A stretch of 64,000 bases of DNA from Variovorax sp. PMC12 (GCF_003019815.1 NZ_CP027773.1:2553001-2617000); one strand, 5' to 3'. Shown: positions 16,424-25,832, counted from the first letter of the stretch. A program made the numbers and translations. The notes: generated by a model not told the origin, from the sequence alone.

Positions 16424-19157
16424 TGGCGTACTCCGAATTCGAGCGCCGCGTTCGCCCCCGGGCTGGAGACGAAACCGAGGACGCCGCTGTTGAAGATGAA
16501 ATTGCCCGGTCGGCCCGCATCGGCCTGCGCCACGCCGGGCACCGGCGTGTCGTAGCTCAGCCCCGCGGTCGCACCGCCGAGGCCAAGGCCGCCGCCGGCC
16601 ACCGTGGCATCGTGGTTCTCGCCCTTGACGCTGACCAGCGCATAGCTGCCGTCGGCAACGCCGGCGGCAAGGCTCTGCTGCAGGCCATGCACGCGCATGC
16701 CGAAGCTGGTGGCCGACTCGCGCACCAGGTGCAGCGGCACGGCGGCGCCGTTGACGAGGCCGATCACCATCGAGCCGGTGAGCGTGCCGCCGGTGGTCAC
16801 GGCACCGCCGGCGGGCGAAGTGGTGAAGAGGTCGAAGGCGGCGCGCGCGGTGTTGTAGGCGACGTAGCCCTTCTCGGTCTGCGTGCAGTTGGCGTCGTAG
16901 ACCATGAAGCCGCCCGAGACCGGGTCGCGGCAGTACTGGAAGGTGCCCGCATTGCGCAGCCGCACCGACGAAGCGAAGGCATTGGCGCTGCCGGCGCCCT
17001 GCTGCACGCCCACGGCATTGAACACGTTCGCCACCGGCTTGAAGTCGCCCGACACCGGCGCGGCCGAGAAGCTGTTCTGGAACGCCAGCAGCGGCGCGAA
17101 GCCTCCGCCGCTCGGTGCGTTCACGCCGCCCGACAGCACGCCGCCGGCGCCGAAGCTGAACACCGCCCCGCTCTCGGCGCTGGCATAGCTGCAGCTGCCT
17201 TCCGACACCAGCGAGCCGGTGCGCTGGGTGCCGGCGGCGCGCTGCAGGCTTGCGTCGATGGTCACGGTGTAGGCCATGGTGGCCGGGTCGATCTGCACGC
17301 GAAGTTCCTCGCCGAAGCTGTTGCCGCCCTTGTAGCTGGTCACGGAGGCGGGCAGGTTCGGGCAGGCCAGCGGGTCGCCGACTTCGGTCACGCAGCTGTA
17401 GTTGACGGCCGCGTCGAGGCTGCCGCTGCCACGGTACTTGGGCCACGACGGGAACTGGCACAGCGGGCGCGTGCGGCCGTAGGTGCCGGCCACTGCATCC
17501 ACCGCCACGCCGGTGGCGGGTGCGAGCCCGGCCTCCACCCAGCCTTCGAGCGCCGCCAGCGAATCCCAGTTGGGTATGAAGCTGCCGGTGCCGTGGCCCA
17601 TGCCGGGCACGGTGTAGAAGCGCACGTTCTGGTCGACCGACGCCTGGCCCACGGTGGCGATGAGCTGCCTGTAGTAGTCGATGGTCGAGTTGGGGCTGAT
17701 CACTTCGTCGGCCAGGCCGTGCACCATGATGAGCCGGCCGCCGTGCGCGAAGAAGGGCGCGAGGTTCGGGTTGGTCGCGTCGGTGAGGTTCGACACCTCG
17801 GTCACGCGCGCGGCATGGCTGCCCGGGCCAGCGGGTCGAAGGTCAGCGTGTCGAAGCCCGCGATGCGCGTGACGAAGAACTTCACCCACTGGTCGCCGGT
17901 GACGTACATGTTCGCATCGGACGACGTGGCCGGATTGCCCGGCACCTTGCGCGTGCCGAGATCACGCGTGGTGTAGGGGCCCGCCACCAGCGCGCCTTCG
18001 AGCAGGTTGTAGCCGCCCGCGCGCTTCACGCCGTTGGCCAGCGAATAGGTGGTGAAGTCCAGCGGCGACTCGATGGCGTGCACGGTGGCGATCTGCGCGT
18101 CCGACAGGCAGGTGTCGCCCGTATCGGCGCCGCCGCTGCAGCGCAGCGAGGCAATGATCTGCGCATTGAGCAGGCGGCAACTTTCGACGTTGCTCACGAT
18201 GTTGTCGGCCGCGCCGTCGAGCTTGTCGCAGGCCTGCATCACGGTCCTCTGCACCAGCAGCGTCTTGGCCACGTTCATCCAGCCCGCGCCGCCGTTGTTG
18301 TAGAGCGCGCGGCCCACGGCCACGTTCGACAGCCGCGTGCCGGTGTAGTTGAGCGCGGGTTCGTTGGCGATCACGCCGTCGTAGTCCTCGGGCCAGCGCT
18401 GGATGTAGCTGAGCGCATCGCGCCCGCCGGTCGAGGTGCCCAGGAAGTAGGCGTGCTTCGGCTTCACCGCATAGCGCGCGAACACCAGCGCCTGCGCCAC
18501 GTCGCGCGTCTTCTTGAGCGAATTGCCGCCGTAGTTGGCGAGCTGCTCGTCGTTGGCCGCGAACCTGCCGTCGGTGATGCTGCTCGACTGATGGCCGGAG
18601 TCGTCGCCGTAGGTGGCGTAGCCCAGCGCCAGCGGCGCGGGCTTGCCGGCGGGGCCGAAGCGGATGACCTCGGTGCCGTCGATGAGCACGCCGTCGAAAC
18701 CGCCGCCGCCGAAGTGGATGGTCTTCTGGTTCCACTTCTCCGGCAGGTTCACCGCGAAGTTGATGACCGAGGCGCTCGGGTCGACCGGCTGGATGGTGCC
18801 GCGCACGCGGCAGTAGTCGCCGAGCGTGTTGCCCGCATCGCCCGCGGCCACCGGCGTGGCGCTGGTGACGGTGGCGCCCTGGGTGGGGAGGCTGATCAGC
18901 GTGGCAGGCAGGCTCTTGCCGTTCAGGTCGGCGCAGGCAACCACCGGTTGCACCGGCGCGGGTGGCTGGTTGTCCGGCGGATCGTTGGAGGGCGGGTTGT
19001 TGCCGCTTGCCGGGGGCGTGGCGGGCAGCAGGCCGACACCGCCGCCCCCTCCTCCTCCGCCACCACCACCGCAGGCGGCAAGGATCAGCGAAACCAGCGA
19101 AAGGCCGATCGCATACAGGACGGCACGAATCATCGATGCAGGGCGCGTTGTGCGCAT
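16420..19157 (-). pseudogene. Tannase/feruloyl esterase-family lipoprotein, broken by a one-base frameshift
   Basis: Two frames form one gene. 19157-17802 encodes a lipoprotein signal (lipobox LAAC, then 11 Gly) and the N-terminal tannase fold with nucleophile Ser242 (GTSTGGRD). 17889-16420 encodes the rest (MVHGLADEVISP, VPGMGHGTG, KYRGSG). The frames join between 17832 and 17831: one extra G there restores FDPAGPGSHAARV and a product of about 912 residues. No slippery heptamer is seen, so this is either a real mutation or an assembly error. About 330 residues follow the normal tannase C-terminus as an unfamiliar Gly/Ala/Ser-rich, probably beta-rich domain. The family's CS-D-HC cysteines are both absent (Thr241 and Gly523). 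Confidence 0.82.
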
Positions 19158-19278
19158 GGGTTTGTCTCCGGCATGCGGCCTCGTCGGGCCGCTTGTTCTT
19201 GAATGGGCGGCCGGACGATAGATTCGGTGTGACTTAGGGTCAAATAAAATAAAAAGGCACTTTCAATACCAAAAACAT

Positions 19279-20214
19279 ATGGACATAAGGGCACTTCGCT
19301 ACTTCGTGGCCGTCGCGGGCACCGGCCACATGACGCGCGCGGCCGAGCAGCTCGGCATCCAGCAGCCGCCGCTGAGCCTGCAGATCAAGGCGCTGGAACG
19401 CGAGCTGGGCATGCCGCTGTTCCGCCGCCACCCGCGCGGCGTGGCGCTCACCGACGCGGGCCGGCTGTTCCAGGCCGAGGCGCTGCGCATGCTGCAGGAC
19501 ATGGAGTCCATGAAGCAGCGCATGGCCCGCGTGGCCAAGGGCCAGGCCGGCACGCTGGCGGTCGGCTTCACCAGTTCGGCGGCGGCGCACCGCTTCATGC
19601 CCGAGGCGCTGCGCGCATTCCGCCGCGCCTACCCCCTGGTGGAACTGCAGCTGCGCGAGGACAACGCCGCCGAGCTCACCGAGGCTCTGGCCGCCGGGCG
19701 GCTGCACTGCGGCCTGCTGCGCGTGCCGGTGGCCCGGCCCGAGGGGCTGGTGTTCGAGACGATGCTGCGCGAACCGGTGCTGGTGGCCATGCCCAGCGAC
19801 CATCGCTTTGCCCTCGCCCGCCCCAAGGCTTCGCGCCCGCTGCCGCTTGCCAGGCTGTGCGAGGAAGGCATCATCCTCGTGCGGCGTCCGGGTGCTCCCG
19901 GCCTCTATGCCGAGCTGCTCGCGCTGTGCCACGCCAAGGGGCTGCGCCCGCGCGTGGTGGCCGAAGTCGATCGCATGATGACCAACCTGAACCTCGTGGC
20001 CGCGGGCGTGGGCGTGTCGGTGGTGCCCGCCTCGATGACCGGCGTGCACGCGCACGCCATCGCCTACATGCGGCTGGCCGACGGCGGCCAGCTCGACGCG
20101 CCGCTCACGCTGGTGTCGCGCGCGGAAGAAGACAACCTGCCCGCGCAGCATTTCGCGGCGCTGCTGCGCAAGCTGGCAGGCGAGCACGCCGGCAACCACC
20201 CGTCGGCGCCATGA
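19279..20214 (+). CDS. LysR family transcriptional regulator
   Basis: A 311-residue LysR regulator with the HTH at about residues 3-60 (MTRAAEQLGIQQPPLSLQIK) and a full effector-binding domain. It is divergent from the tannase-hydrolase-Bug unit (about 120 bp apart), and its stop overlaps the start of a Bug receptor gene by 4 bp (ATGA). It is therefore the natural candidate regulator of both. The QPPLSLQIKALE recognition helix resembles regulators of aromatic catabolism such as CatR/BenM, but the effector is unknown. Confidence 0.88.
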   Translation: MDIRALRYFVAVAGTGHMTRAAEQLGIQQPPLSLQIKALERELGMPLFRRHPRGVALTDAGRLFQAEALRMLQDMESMKQRMARVAKGQAGTLAVGFTSSAAAHRFMPEALRAFRRAYPLVELQLREDNAAELTEALAAGRLHCGLLRVPVARPEGLVFETMLREPVLVAMPSDHRFALARPKASRPLPLARLCEEGIILVRRPGAPGLYAELLALCHAKGLRPRVVAEVDRMMTNLNLVAAGVGVSVVPASMTGVHAHAIAYMRLADGGQLDAPLTLVSRAEEDNLPAQHFAALLRKLAGEHAGNHPSAP

Positions 20215-21206
20215 GCGCGCAGGCAAGACGCCGCTTCGCGCAGGGTGCGGGCGCCTTGCTCGCCGCTGCCTGCGCGGCGCCGGGCCTGCTGCGCGCGGCC
20301 CCTCCTGCCTGGCCGCAACGCGCGGTGCGGCTGATCGTGGTGTACCCGCCCGGCGGCGTGAGCGACGGCACGGCCCGCGTGCTGGCCGAACCGCTCGCAC
20401 AGGCGATCGGCGCGCCGGTGCTGATCGAAAACCGCCCCGGCGCGGGCGGCAGCCTGGGCATGGACGCGCTCGCGCGTTCGGCGCCCGACGGCTGCACGCT
20501 GGCTTTCTCGGCCATCAGCCCGCTCACGCTGCATCCGCTGCTGGCGCGCGTGCCCTACGACCCGCAGCACGCCTTCGTGCCCGTGGCCAGCGTGATGCGC
20601 ACGCCGGTGCTGGTGGTCGGCACGCCGGCCTTCGCGGGGCGCGGCTTCGGCGCGCTGATCGCACAGGCGCGCAGCCGGCCGGGCGCGGTGCGCTGGGCCA
20701 CATCGGGCGTGGCCACCATCGGCCACATGGTGCTGGCGCAGGTGCGCATGCAAAGCCGCACCGACATCACGCACATCCCCTACCAGGGCGGCGGCCCGCA
20801 ACTCAACGATGCGCTCAGCGGGCAGTTCGAGGTGCTGTCCACCAACGTGGCCGCGCAACAGCTGCAGTACATCGAGGGCGGCCGCTTCCAGCCGCTGGCG
20901 GTGGGCGCGCCCGCGCGCATCGAGGCCCTGGCCGAGGTGCCGACGCTGGCGGAACTGGGCTTCGAGAAGGCGAACCGCGATTCGCTCTTCGGCATCTTCG
21001 CGCCGGCGCGCACGCCGCCAGCGGTGGTGCAGCGGCTCAACGCCGAGATCAACCGCGTGCTGCGCAGCGACGGCGTGCGTGCGCGGCTGCGCGAGGCCTA
21101 CAACCTGCCGGCCGGCGGCAGCACAGAAGATTTCGCGCGCGAGATCGCCATCGACCGGCGGCGCAACCGCGAGCTGGTGGCCGGCGACCGTTCGCAGTTC
21201 GACTGA
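20211..21206 (+). CDS. Bug-family (TctC-like) periplasmic solute receptor
   Basis: A 331-residue receptor whose ATG overlaps the LysR stop codon (ATGA), so the two are translationally coupled. The N-terminus has a twin-arginine-like start (RRRFAQGAG) and a hydrophobic segment ending in RAAPP. Family motifs are RLIVVYPPGGVSDGTARV, ENRPGAGGSLG and HIPYQGGGPQLND. Together with the receptor at 14058-15032 it flanks the esterase unit. Ligand unknown. Confidence 0.9.
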   Translation: MSAQARRRFAQGAGALLAAACAAPGLLRAAPPAWPQRAVRLIVVYPPGGVSDGTARVLAEPLAQAIGAPVLIENRPGAGGSLGMDALARSAPDGCTLAFSAISPLTLHPLLARVPYDPQHAFVPVASVMRTPVLVVGTPAFAGRGFGALIAQARSRPGAVRWATSGVATIGHMVLAQVRMQSRTDITHIPYQGGGPQLNDALSGQFEVLSTNVAAQQLQYIEGGRFQPLAVGAPARIEALAEVPTLAELGFEKANRDSLFGIFAPARTPPAVVQRLNAEINRVLRSDGVRARLREAYNLPAGGSTEDFAREIAIDRRRNRELVAGDRSQFD

Positions 21207-21227
21207 GCGCGGCAGAGGCCGCGCCGT

Positions 21228-21785
21228 TCAGCCTTCGGCCCAGAGACGCGGATAGTCCTTCACGAAGCCGTCGGGCGTGGCGACCAGCACCGCGCTGTAG
21301 TCGAAGCGCCATGCCTCGTAGGCGTACTCGGCTTCGCCGCGCCGCTCGTAGCGCTGCGCCAGTTCGCTCAGCACGCCGCCGTCCAGGTCCAGCCACGCGG
21401 CCGGGGCATCGGCACTCTCGCCCTTCTCGAGGTTGAGCCGCCGCAGCTGCAGCAAGTTGGTGGCGGGCGTGAAGCCCAGGTCCAGATCGACGCAATGCGA
21501 CATGTCGGTCACGGCTTCGTCGTTGAGCTTCCAGTGGCCGCGCGCGTCTCGCGTGATCGACAGGTCGATGGCCGAGCCGCCGAGCCAGCCGCGCACGGTG
21601 CCCCATTGGGTGTGCCAGTGCAGGTCGCAGCGCACGCGGTAGTGCAGCTGGCCGATGCGGCCGTCTTCCATGCGGAACACGGCGGCACCGTCGAGTTGCC
21701 AGGCCGAGGCATTGCGTTCGAGGCGGCAGGCGTCGTGACCCGGTGCGTCGAGCCTGCGCCAGAGAATGGAGGCAACGGTTTGCAT
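21228..21785 (-). CDS. Putative glycolipid-binding family protein (PF06475 type)
   Basis: A 185-residue cytoplasmic protein without signal or membrane segments. The layout matches the Glycolipid_bind family: a start resembling ILWRRLDAPGHDACRL, a central HYRVRCDLHWHTQWGTVRGW, then DLDLGFTPATNLLQLRRL and a C-terminal YEAWRFDYSAVLVATPDGFV. Family length is about 180-190. The name is inherited from a Pseudomonas protein and the real role is unclear. It is convergent with the Bug receptor, 21 bp from its stop. Confidence 0.78.
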   Translation of the reverse strand: MQTVASILWRRLDAPGHDACRLERNASAWQLDGAAVFRMEDGRIGQLHYRVRCDLHWHTQWGTVRGWLGGSAIDLSITRDARGHWKLNDEAVTDMSHCVDLDLGFTPATNLLQLRRLNLEKGESADAPAAWLDLDGGVLSELAQRYERRGEAEYAYEAWRFDYSAVLVATPDGFVKDYPRLWAEG

Positions 21786-21887
21786 GGCGCGGATGATGGA
21801 CCGGCATGCTGCGGTGCGCAAGCCTTGTCCCTTCGTCATGGCCGAAGAAAATTGGCCGCCGATGCATGCCGGACAATGCCGGGCACC

Positions 21888-22502
21888 ATGACAAAGCTCC
21901 CCGCGGCGCTCGCGCTGCTCCTGTCCGTTTTCTTCTGCGGCGCCGGCCATGCCGCAGCCGCGCTGAAAGACGGCGACATCGTCTTCCACACCTCGCGCTC
22001 GGCGCAGAGCGTGGCAGTGCAGCGTGCCACCGGCTCGCGCTACAGCCACATGGGCATCGTGCTGATGCGGGGCGGCAAGCCCTACGTGTTCGAGGCGGTG
22101 TCGACGGTGCGCTACACGCCGCTCGCACAATGGACCGCACGCGGCAATGGCGGCCACTACGTGGTCAAGCGGCTGCGCGATGCCGACCGGCTGCTGACGC
22201 CGGGCGCAGTGGCCACGCTGCGCGCCCGCACCGCCGATTTCGAGGGCCGCCCTTACGACCTGACGTTCGAATGGTCGGACCAGCGCATCTACTGCTCCGA
22301 ACTCGTATGGAAGCTCTACCAGCGTGCGCTGGGCGTGCGCATCGGCGAACTGCAGAAGATCCGCGAATTCAACCTGACGGACCCGGCGGTGCGCGCCAAG
22401 ATGCGCGAGCGCTACGGCGACAAGGTGCCGATGGACGAGCCGGTGATCTCTCCGGTGGCGATGTTCGAGTCGCCGTTGCTCAGGACCGTCGAGAGGCGCT
22501 GA
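21888..22502 (+). CDS. YiiX/YebB-like exported cysteine hydrolase (NlpC/P60-related)
   Basis: A 204-residue protein with a signal peptide (ALALLLSVFFCGAGHAAAA) and a circularly permuted NlpC/P60 papain-like domain. The catalytic His is in SRYSHMGIVL and the catalytic Cys in IYCSELVWKLY. DGDIVFHTSRS and YDLTFEWSD are further family marks. The length matches YiiX (about 200). Likely acts on amide or ester bonds in the envelope. The ATG at 21888 gives a standard signal peptide; an ATG four codons upstream is also possible. A structured repeat begins 18 bp after the stop. Confidence 0.82.
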   Translation: MTKLPAALALLLSVFFCGAGHAAAALKDGDIVFHTSRSAQSVAVQRATGSRYSHMGIVLMRGGKPYVFEAVSTVRYTPLAQWTARGNGGHYVVKRLRDADRLLTPGAVATLRARTADFEGRPYDLTFEWSDQRIYCSELVWKLYQRALGVRIGELQKIREFNLTDPAVRAKMRERYGDKVPMDEPVISPVAMFESPLLRTVERR

Positions 22503-22520
22503 GGGGTTTTTCAGGGTAGC

Positions 22521-22645
22521 GCTCACGCCGACGGGGTGCCTTGCTCCGCGAATGTCCCCCGGGCTTCGCCCTCCTCCTTTATTTCGCTGCGCAAGGCACC
22601 CCGCCGACGTGAGCGTTCAGAGCACTGGTTTATCGGCTCGCACAA
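22521..22645 (-). repeat. Structured repeat family A, copy 1
   Basis: This element matches the copy at 37382-37510 in inverse orientation. The outer arms are CGGGGTGCCTTGC (22532-22544) and GCAAGGCACCCCG (22591-22603). Between them is a conserved core containing an inner GGGC-TTC-GCCC hairpin. A flank (22604-22645) with CGTGAGCGTTCAGAGCACT and GCTCGCAC motifs is also shared with the 37-kb copy. It lies 18 bp after the YiiX-like stop codon. Confidence 0.85.
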
Positions 22646-22659
22646 GCGCTGCGTCCATC

Positions 22660-22755
22660 GTGCACAGGCCGCCGGGTGCTCCCCGCAGCGAAATAAAGGA
22701 GGAGGCCGAAGGCCGGGGGACATTCGCGGAGGGGAGTACCCGGCGGCCTGTGCAC
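22660..22755 (+). repeat. Structured repeat family A, copy 2 (variant arms)
   Basis: The same core (AGCGAAATAAAGGAGGAGG ... GGGGGACATTCGCGGA) lies between different 25-nt arms, 22660-22684 and 22731-22755, which pair at 24 of 25 positions. The inner hairpin has also changed, to GGCC-GAA-GGCC, and still pairs. With copy 1 it fills the 324-bp gap between the YiiX-like gene and dinB in head-to-head arrangement. Nothing else is recognisable in that gap. Confidence 0.82.
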
Positions 22756-22826
22756 ACGCCCTGAAAGCGCCCCCAAAAGCGCCCCTCAACAGGCAAGACA
22801 GTCCCACCCGCGAGACAATCGTTGCC

Positions 22827-24071
22827 GTGAGTTCCCAGCCCCCGTCAGCCCCGCGAATCCGCCGCATCGCCCACCTCGACATGGACGCCTTCTATGCGTC
22901 CGTCGAGCTGCTGCGCTACCCGCAGCTCAAGGGCCTGCCCGTGGTGATCGGCGGCGGCCGGCGGCGGGTGGACGAGGCCATCCGCGACCTGCCCGAGGGC
23001 GGCACGCTGGCCGACATTCCGGTCGACTCTTTCCCAAGGCTCAAGGACTACACCGGCCGCGGCGTGATCACCACCGCCACCTACCCCGCGCGCCAGTTCG
23101 GCGTCGGCTCGGCCATGGGGCTCATGAAGGCCGCCAAGCTGTGCCCGCAGGCCATCATCCTGCCGGTGGACTTCGACGAATACCGGCGCTTCTCGCGCGC
23201 CTTCAAGCAGGTCATCCTCGAAGTCGCGCCGCTCATGGAAGACCGTGGCGTGGACGAGGTGTACATCGACTTCACCGACGTGCCCGGCGGCCAGCGCGAC
23301 GGCGGGCGCTCGCTGGCGCGACTGCTGCAGAAGGCCATCTTCAGCGAGACCGGGCTGACCTGCTCCATCGGCGTGGCGCCCAACAAGCTCATCGCCAAGA
23401 TGGCGAGCGAATTCAACAAGCCCAACGGCATCTCGGTGGTCTATGAAGACGACCTCGAATCGCGCATCTGGCCGCTGCCCTGCCGCAAGGTGAACGGCAT
23501 CGGCCCCAAGGCCGACGAGAAGCTCAAGCGCTTCGGCATCGAGACCGTCGGCCAGCTCGCGGCGCGCGACCGCGACTGGCTCATCGCCAACTTCGGCAAG
23601 GCCACCGGCGCCTGGATGCACGAGGTGGCCTGGGGCCGCGACGACCGCCCGGTGGTGACCGAGAGCGAGCCCGTGTCGATGAGCCGCGAGACCACCTTCG
23701 ACCGCGACCTGCACGCGGTGCGCAACCGCGCCGAGCTGGGCGCGATCTTCACCAGGCTGTGCGAGCAGGTGGCCGCCGACCTGCAGCGCAAGGGCTACGT
23801 GGGCAAGACCATCGGCATCAAGCTGCGCTACGACGACTTCAAGATCGCCACGCGCGACCAGACCATCGGCCACTTCACCGCCGACGCGAAGACCATCCGC
23901 CAGACCGGCGGCCAGTGCCTGAAGCGCGTGCCGCTCGAACGCCCGCTGCGGCTGCTGGGCGTGCGCGTGGGCGCGCTGGCCAAGGCCGGCAGCCCCGAGG
24001 CGCTGGCGCCTGCCGGCGGCGCGCAGCGCGCGGCCTCGGAGCCGGTGGCCACCACGGCCTCTCTCTTCTGA
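22827..24071 (+). CDS. dinB: DNA polymerase IV (Y-family)
   Basis: A 414-residue translesion polymerase. The catalytic acidic residues are in LDMDAFYASVE (motif I) and GVDEVYIDF. ATYPARQFGVGSAMG, CSIGVAPNKLIAKMAS and the helix-hairpin-helix region VNGIGPKADEKLKRFGI are also present. The finger region carries an insertion (about residues 42-74) common in betaproteobacterial DinB. The start is taken as GTG at 22827, eight codons before IRRIAHLDMD; no strong ribosome site is seen. No LexA box was found upstream, where two structured repeats lie instead. Confidence 0.92.
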   Translation: MSSQPPSAPRIRRIAHLDMDAFYASVELLRYPQLKGLPVVIGGGRRRVDEAIRDLPEGGTLADIPVDSFPRLKDYTGRGVITTATYPARQFGVGSAMGLMKAAKLCPQAIILPVDFDEYRRFSRAFKQVILEVAPLMEDRGVDEVYIDFTDVPGGQRDGGRSLARLLQKAIFSETGLTCSIGVAPNKLIAKMASEFNKPNGISVVYEDDLESRIWPLPCRKVNGIGPKADEKLKRFGIETVGQLAARDRDWLIANFGKATGAWMHEVAWGRDDRPVVTESEPVSMSRETTFDRDLHAVRNRAELGAIFTRLCEQVAADLQRKGYVGKTIGIKLRYDDFKIATRDQTIGHFTADAKTIRQTGGQCLKRVPLERPLRLLGVRVGALAKAGSPEALAPAGGAQRAASEPVATTASLF

Positions 24072-24085
24072 CGGGCGCCACCACG

Positions 24086-24772
24086 ATGCTGAAACGCTGG
24101 CTCCGGAACACAGCATTCACGCTGCTGGGGCTGGCCTCGCTGGTCGGGCTGTATGTCGCGGTGGCGTGCGCGCTGGTGTTCTGGCCGGCCAACGGCGCGA
24201 AGCCGGCGGGCGATGCACCCGCCGAAGTGCAGGCCTGGGTGCTGAGCAACGGCGTGCACACCGACTACGTGTTCCCGGTCCGCTCGGCCACCATCGACTG
24301 GCTGCAGGTGTTTCCGCTGAAAGACTTCAAGGCGCCGCCGCCCGATGCCGAGTTCATCGCCATCGGCTGGGGCGACCGCGAGTTCTACCTGAACACGCCC
24401 ACCTGGGGCGACCTGACGGTCTCGCGCGCCTTCGGGGCGCTGTCGGGCGGCAACCGCTCGCTGCTGCACGTGAGCTACCTGCGGCGCGGGCAACTGGGCC
24501 GCGGCGCATTCGAGCTGCCGCTGTCGCAGGCCCGGTATGCGCAGCTCGTCGGCCATGTGCGCGCCAGCCTGCCGCCGGGGCCGGCGCAAGCCATCGCGGG
24601 CGCGCACTACGACGGCCAGGACGCCTTCTACGAAGCCGAGGGCGCCTACAACCTCTTCGAGACCTGCAACACCTGGATCGGCCGCGGCCTGCGGCAGGCG
24701 GGCGTCACGGTGAGCCGGTGGACGCCCTTCGACTTCACCGTGACCTGGCACCTCCAGCCGGCGCGGCCCTGA
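24086..24772 (+). CDS. TIGR02117/DUF2459 family membrane-anchored protein
   Basis: A 228-residue protein with one N-terminal membrane anchor (about residues 8-33) and a domain of the TIGR02117 family. Typical segments are WVLSNGVHTDYVFPV, FIAIGWGDREFYLNTPTW and YNLFETCNTWIGRGLRQAG. The conserved His, Cys and Asn suggest a hydrolase-like site, but the function is not established. It follows dinB by 14 bp and may be co-transcribed. Confidence 0.8.
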   Translation: MLKRWLRNTAFTLLGLASLVGLYVAVACALVFWPANGAKPAGDAPAEVQAWVLSNGVHTDYVFPVRSATIDWLQVFPLKDFKAPPPDAEFIAIGWGDREFYLNTPTWGDLTVSRAFGALSGGNRSLLHVSYLRRGQLGRGAFELPLSQARYAQLVGHVRASLPPGPAQAIAGAHYDGQDAFYEAEGAYNLFETCNTWIGRGLRQAGVTVSRWTPFDFTVTWHLQPARP

Positions 24773-24782
24773 CCAGGCAGGC

Positions 24783-25832
24783 TCAGGGCCTGGGCACGCC
24801 GCCCTGCCACTGCGGCCAGTTGGCCACGATGTGGTCGACCACGCGGCTGCCCACGCGCTCGACGTTCTCCACCGTCTCCGCAAAGCCGCCGGCCGTTTCG
24901 CCGGGGGCGGGGTCCAGGTGCTGCAGCGTGGTTTCCTTCGGGTTGCCCTGGTCGAAGTTGACCGCGCCGCGCAGGCTCATCACGCGGTCGGTGCCGTGGG
25001 TGCGCTTGATGACCAGCGTGATGGCGGCGGCCTCCATCTCGGTGATGACGTAGTCGTCCGCGCCGTAGAGCTTGGCGATGTACTGCGCCTGCTTCGACAT
25101 GCCCGGGCCGTGGAAGAAGGTGTCGCCCGTCATGTGGGTGCCGGTGCCGACGAAGGGCGCGCGGCGGGCCGCCGCGTCGGGGTAGCGCAGGCGGTACTTG
25201 CGCGCCGACTCGGAGTCTTTCAGCGGCGTGTCGGCCGACAGCCTCATGGCCCAGCGCACGAGGTCGGGGTTGAGCTGGAAGCGGCGGTATTCCTCGTAGC
25301 CCTTGCGCGGCATGAAGGTCGGTTCGCCGGGCTTGTTTTCTTCAGGCGCCCAGCGGTGGCCCAGGTCGTAGTCGACCAGCCAGGTGCCCCAGTTCACTTC
25401 GCCGATGGTGCCGCGCGAGGGCGGCGTGCCGGCCACGCCGGAGATGACGTAGTAGGCCTGCGAAAAATCCAGCCGCGGGTTCAGCAGGATCGCCTGCATC
25501 GACGACGAGGAGTTGACCTTGCCCATGCCCAGCACCGCGCCGCACACGCCGTCGGTGTTGCAGTACACGGGCTGCAGCGCGCCGGGCACGGCGATGGGCT
25601 TGGCGTCTTTCCAGTAGCGCTCGTACCAGTGCTGGAACTCGCCGGCACGGTCGCCCGTGTTCTGGCCGATCTCGAACATGGCGGCGACGAACACCTTGAC
25701 CTTCACGGGCGGTGCGGAAGCCGTGGCCGGCACGGCGGTGGAGGTAGAAGTGGAAGCGCAGCCCGCGGCAAGCAGCGCGGTTGCCGGCAGCAGGAGCCAG
25801 CGGGTACGGAAGGACGAAGGGCGAGAAGACAT
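24783..25832 (-). CDS. Purine nucleoside permease (NUP) family lipoprotein
   Basis: A 349-residue protein with a lipoprotein signal (LLPATALLAAGC) and a nucleoside-phosphorylase-like domain of the NUP family. VKVFVAAMFEIGQNTGDRAG, the glycine-rich GVCGAVLGMGKVNSSSSM and MEAAAITLVIKR are characteristic. The family is named after a yeast/fungal nucleoside permease, but members are globular and resemble phosphorylases, so an extracytoplasmic nucleoside-binding or cleaving role is as likely as transport. It is convergent with the TIGR02117 gene (10 bp) and divergent from the topoisomerase gene. Confidence 0.82.
   Translation of the reverse strand: MSSRPSSFRTRWLLLPATALLAAGCASTSTSTAVPATASAPPVKVKVFVAAMFEIGQNTGDRAGEFQHWYERYWKDAKPIAVPGALQPVYCNTDGVCGAVLGMGKVNSSSSMQAILLNPRLDFSQAYYVISGVAGTPPSRGTIGEVNWGTWLVDYDLGHRWAPEENKPGEPTFMPRKGYEEYRRFQLNPDLVRWAMRLSADTPLKDSESARKYRLRYPDAAARRAPFVGTGTHMTGDTFFHGPGMSKQAQYIAKLYGADDYVITEMEAAAITLVIKRTHGTDRVMSLRGAVNFDQGNPKETTLQHLDPAPGETAGGFAETVENVERVGSRVVDHIVANWPQWQGGVPRP

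Noticed and set aside
17802..17889. Programmed -1 frameshift in the tannase gene
   Set aside because: No X XXY YYZ slippery heptamer near the junction and no stable structure at the right distance; a missing base explains it better.
16324..17976. Plus-strand open frame of about 550 codons opposite the tannase gene
   Set aside because: Antisense to a recognisable esterase; no protein family.
22660..22826. LexA box upstream of dinB
   Set aside because: No CTGT-N8-ACAG palindrome found in the gap; it is filled by structured repeats.
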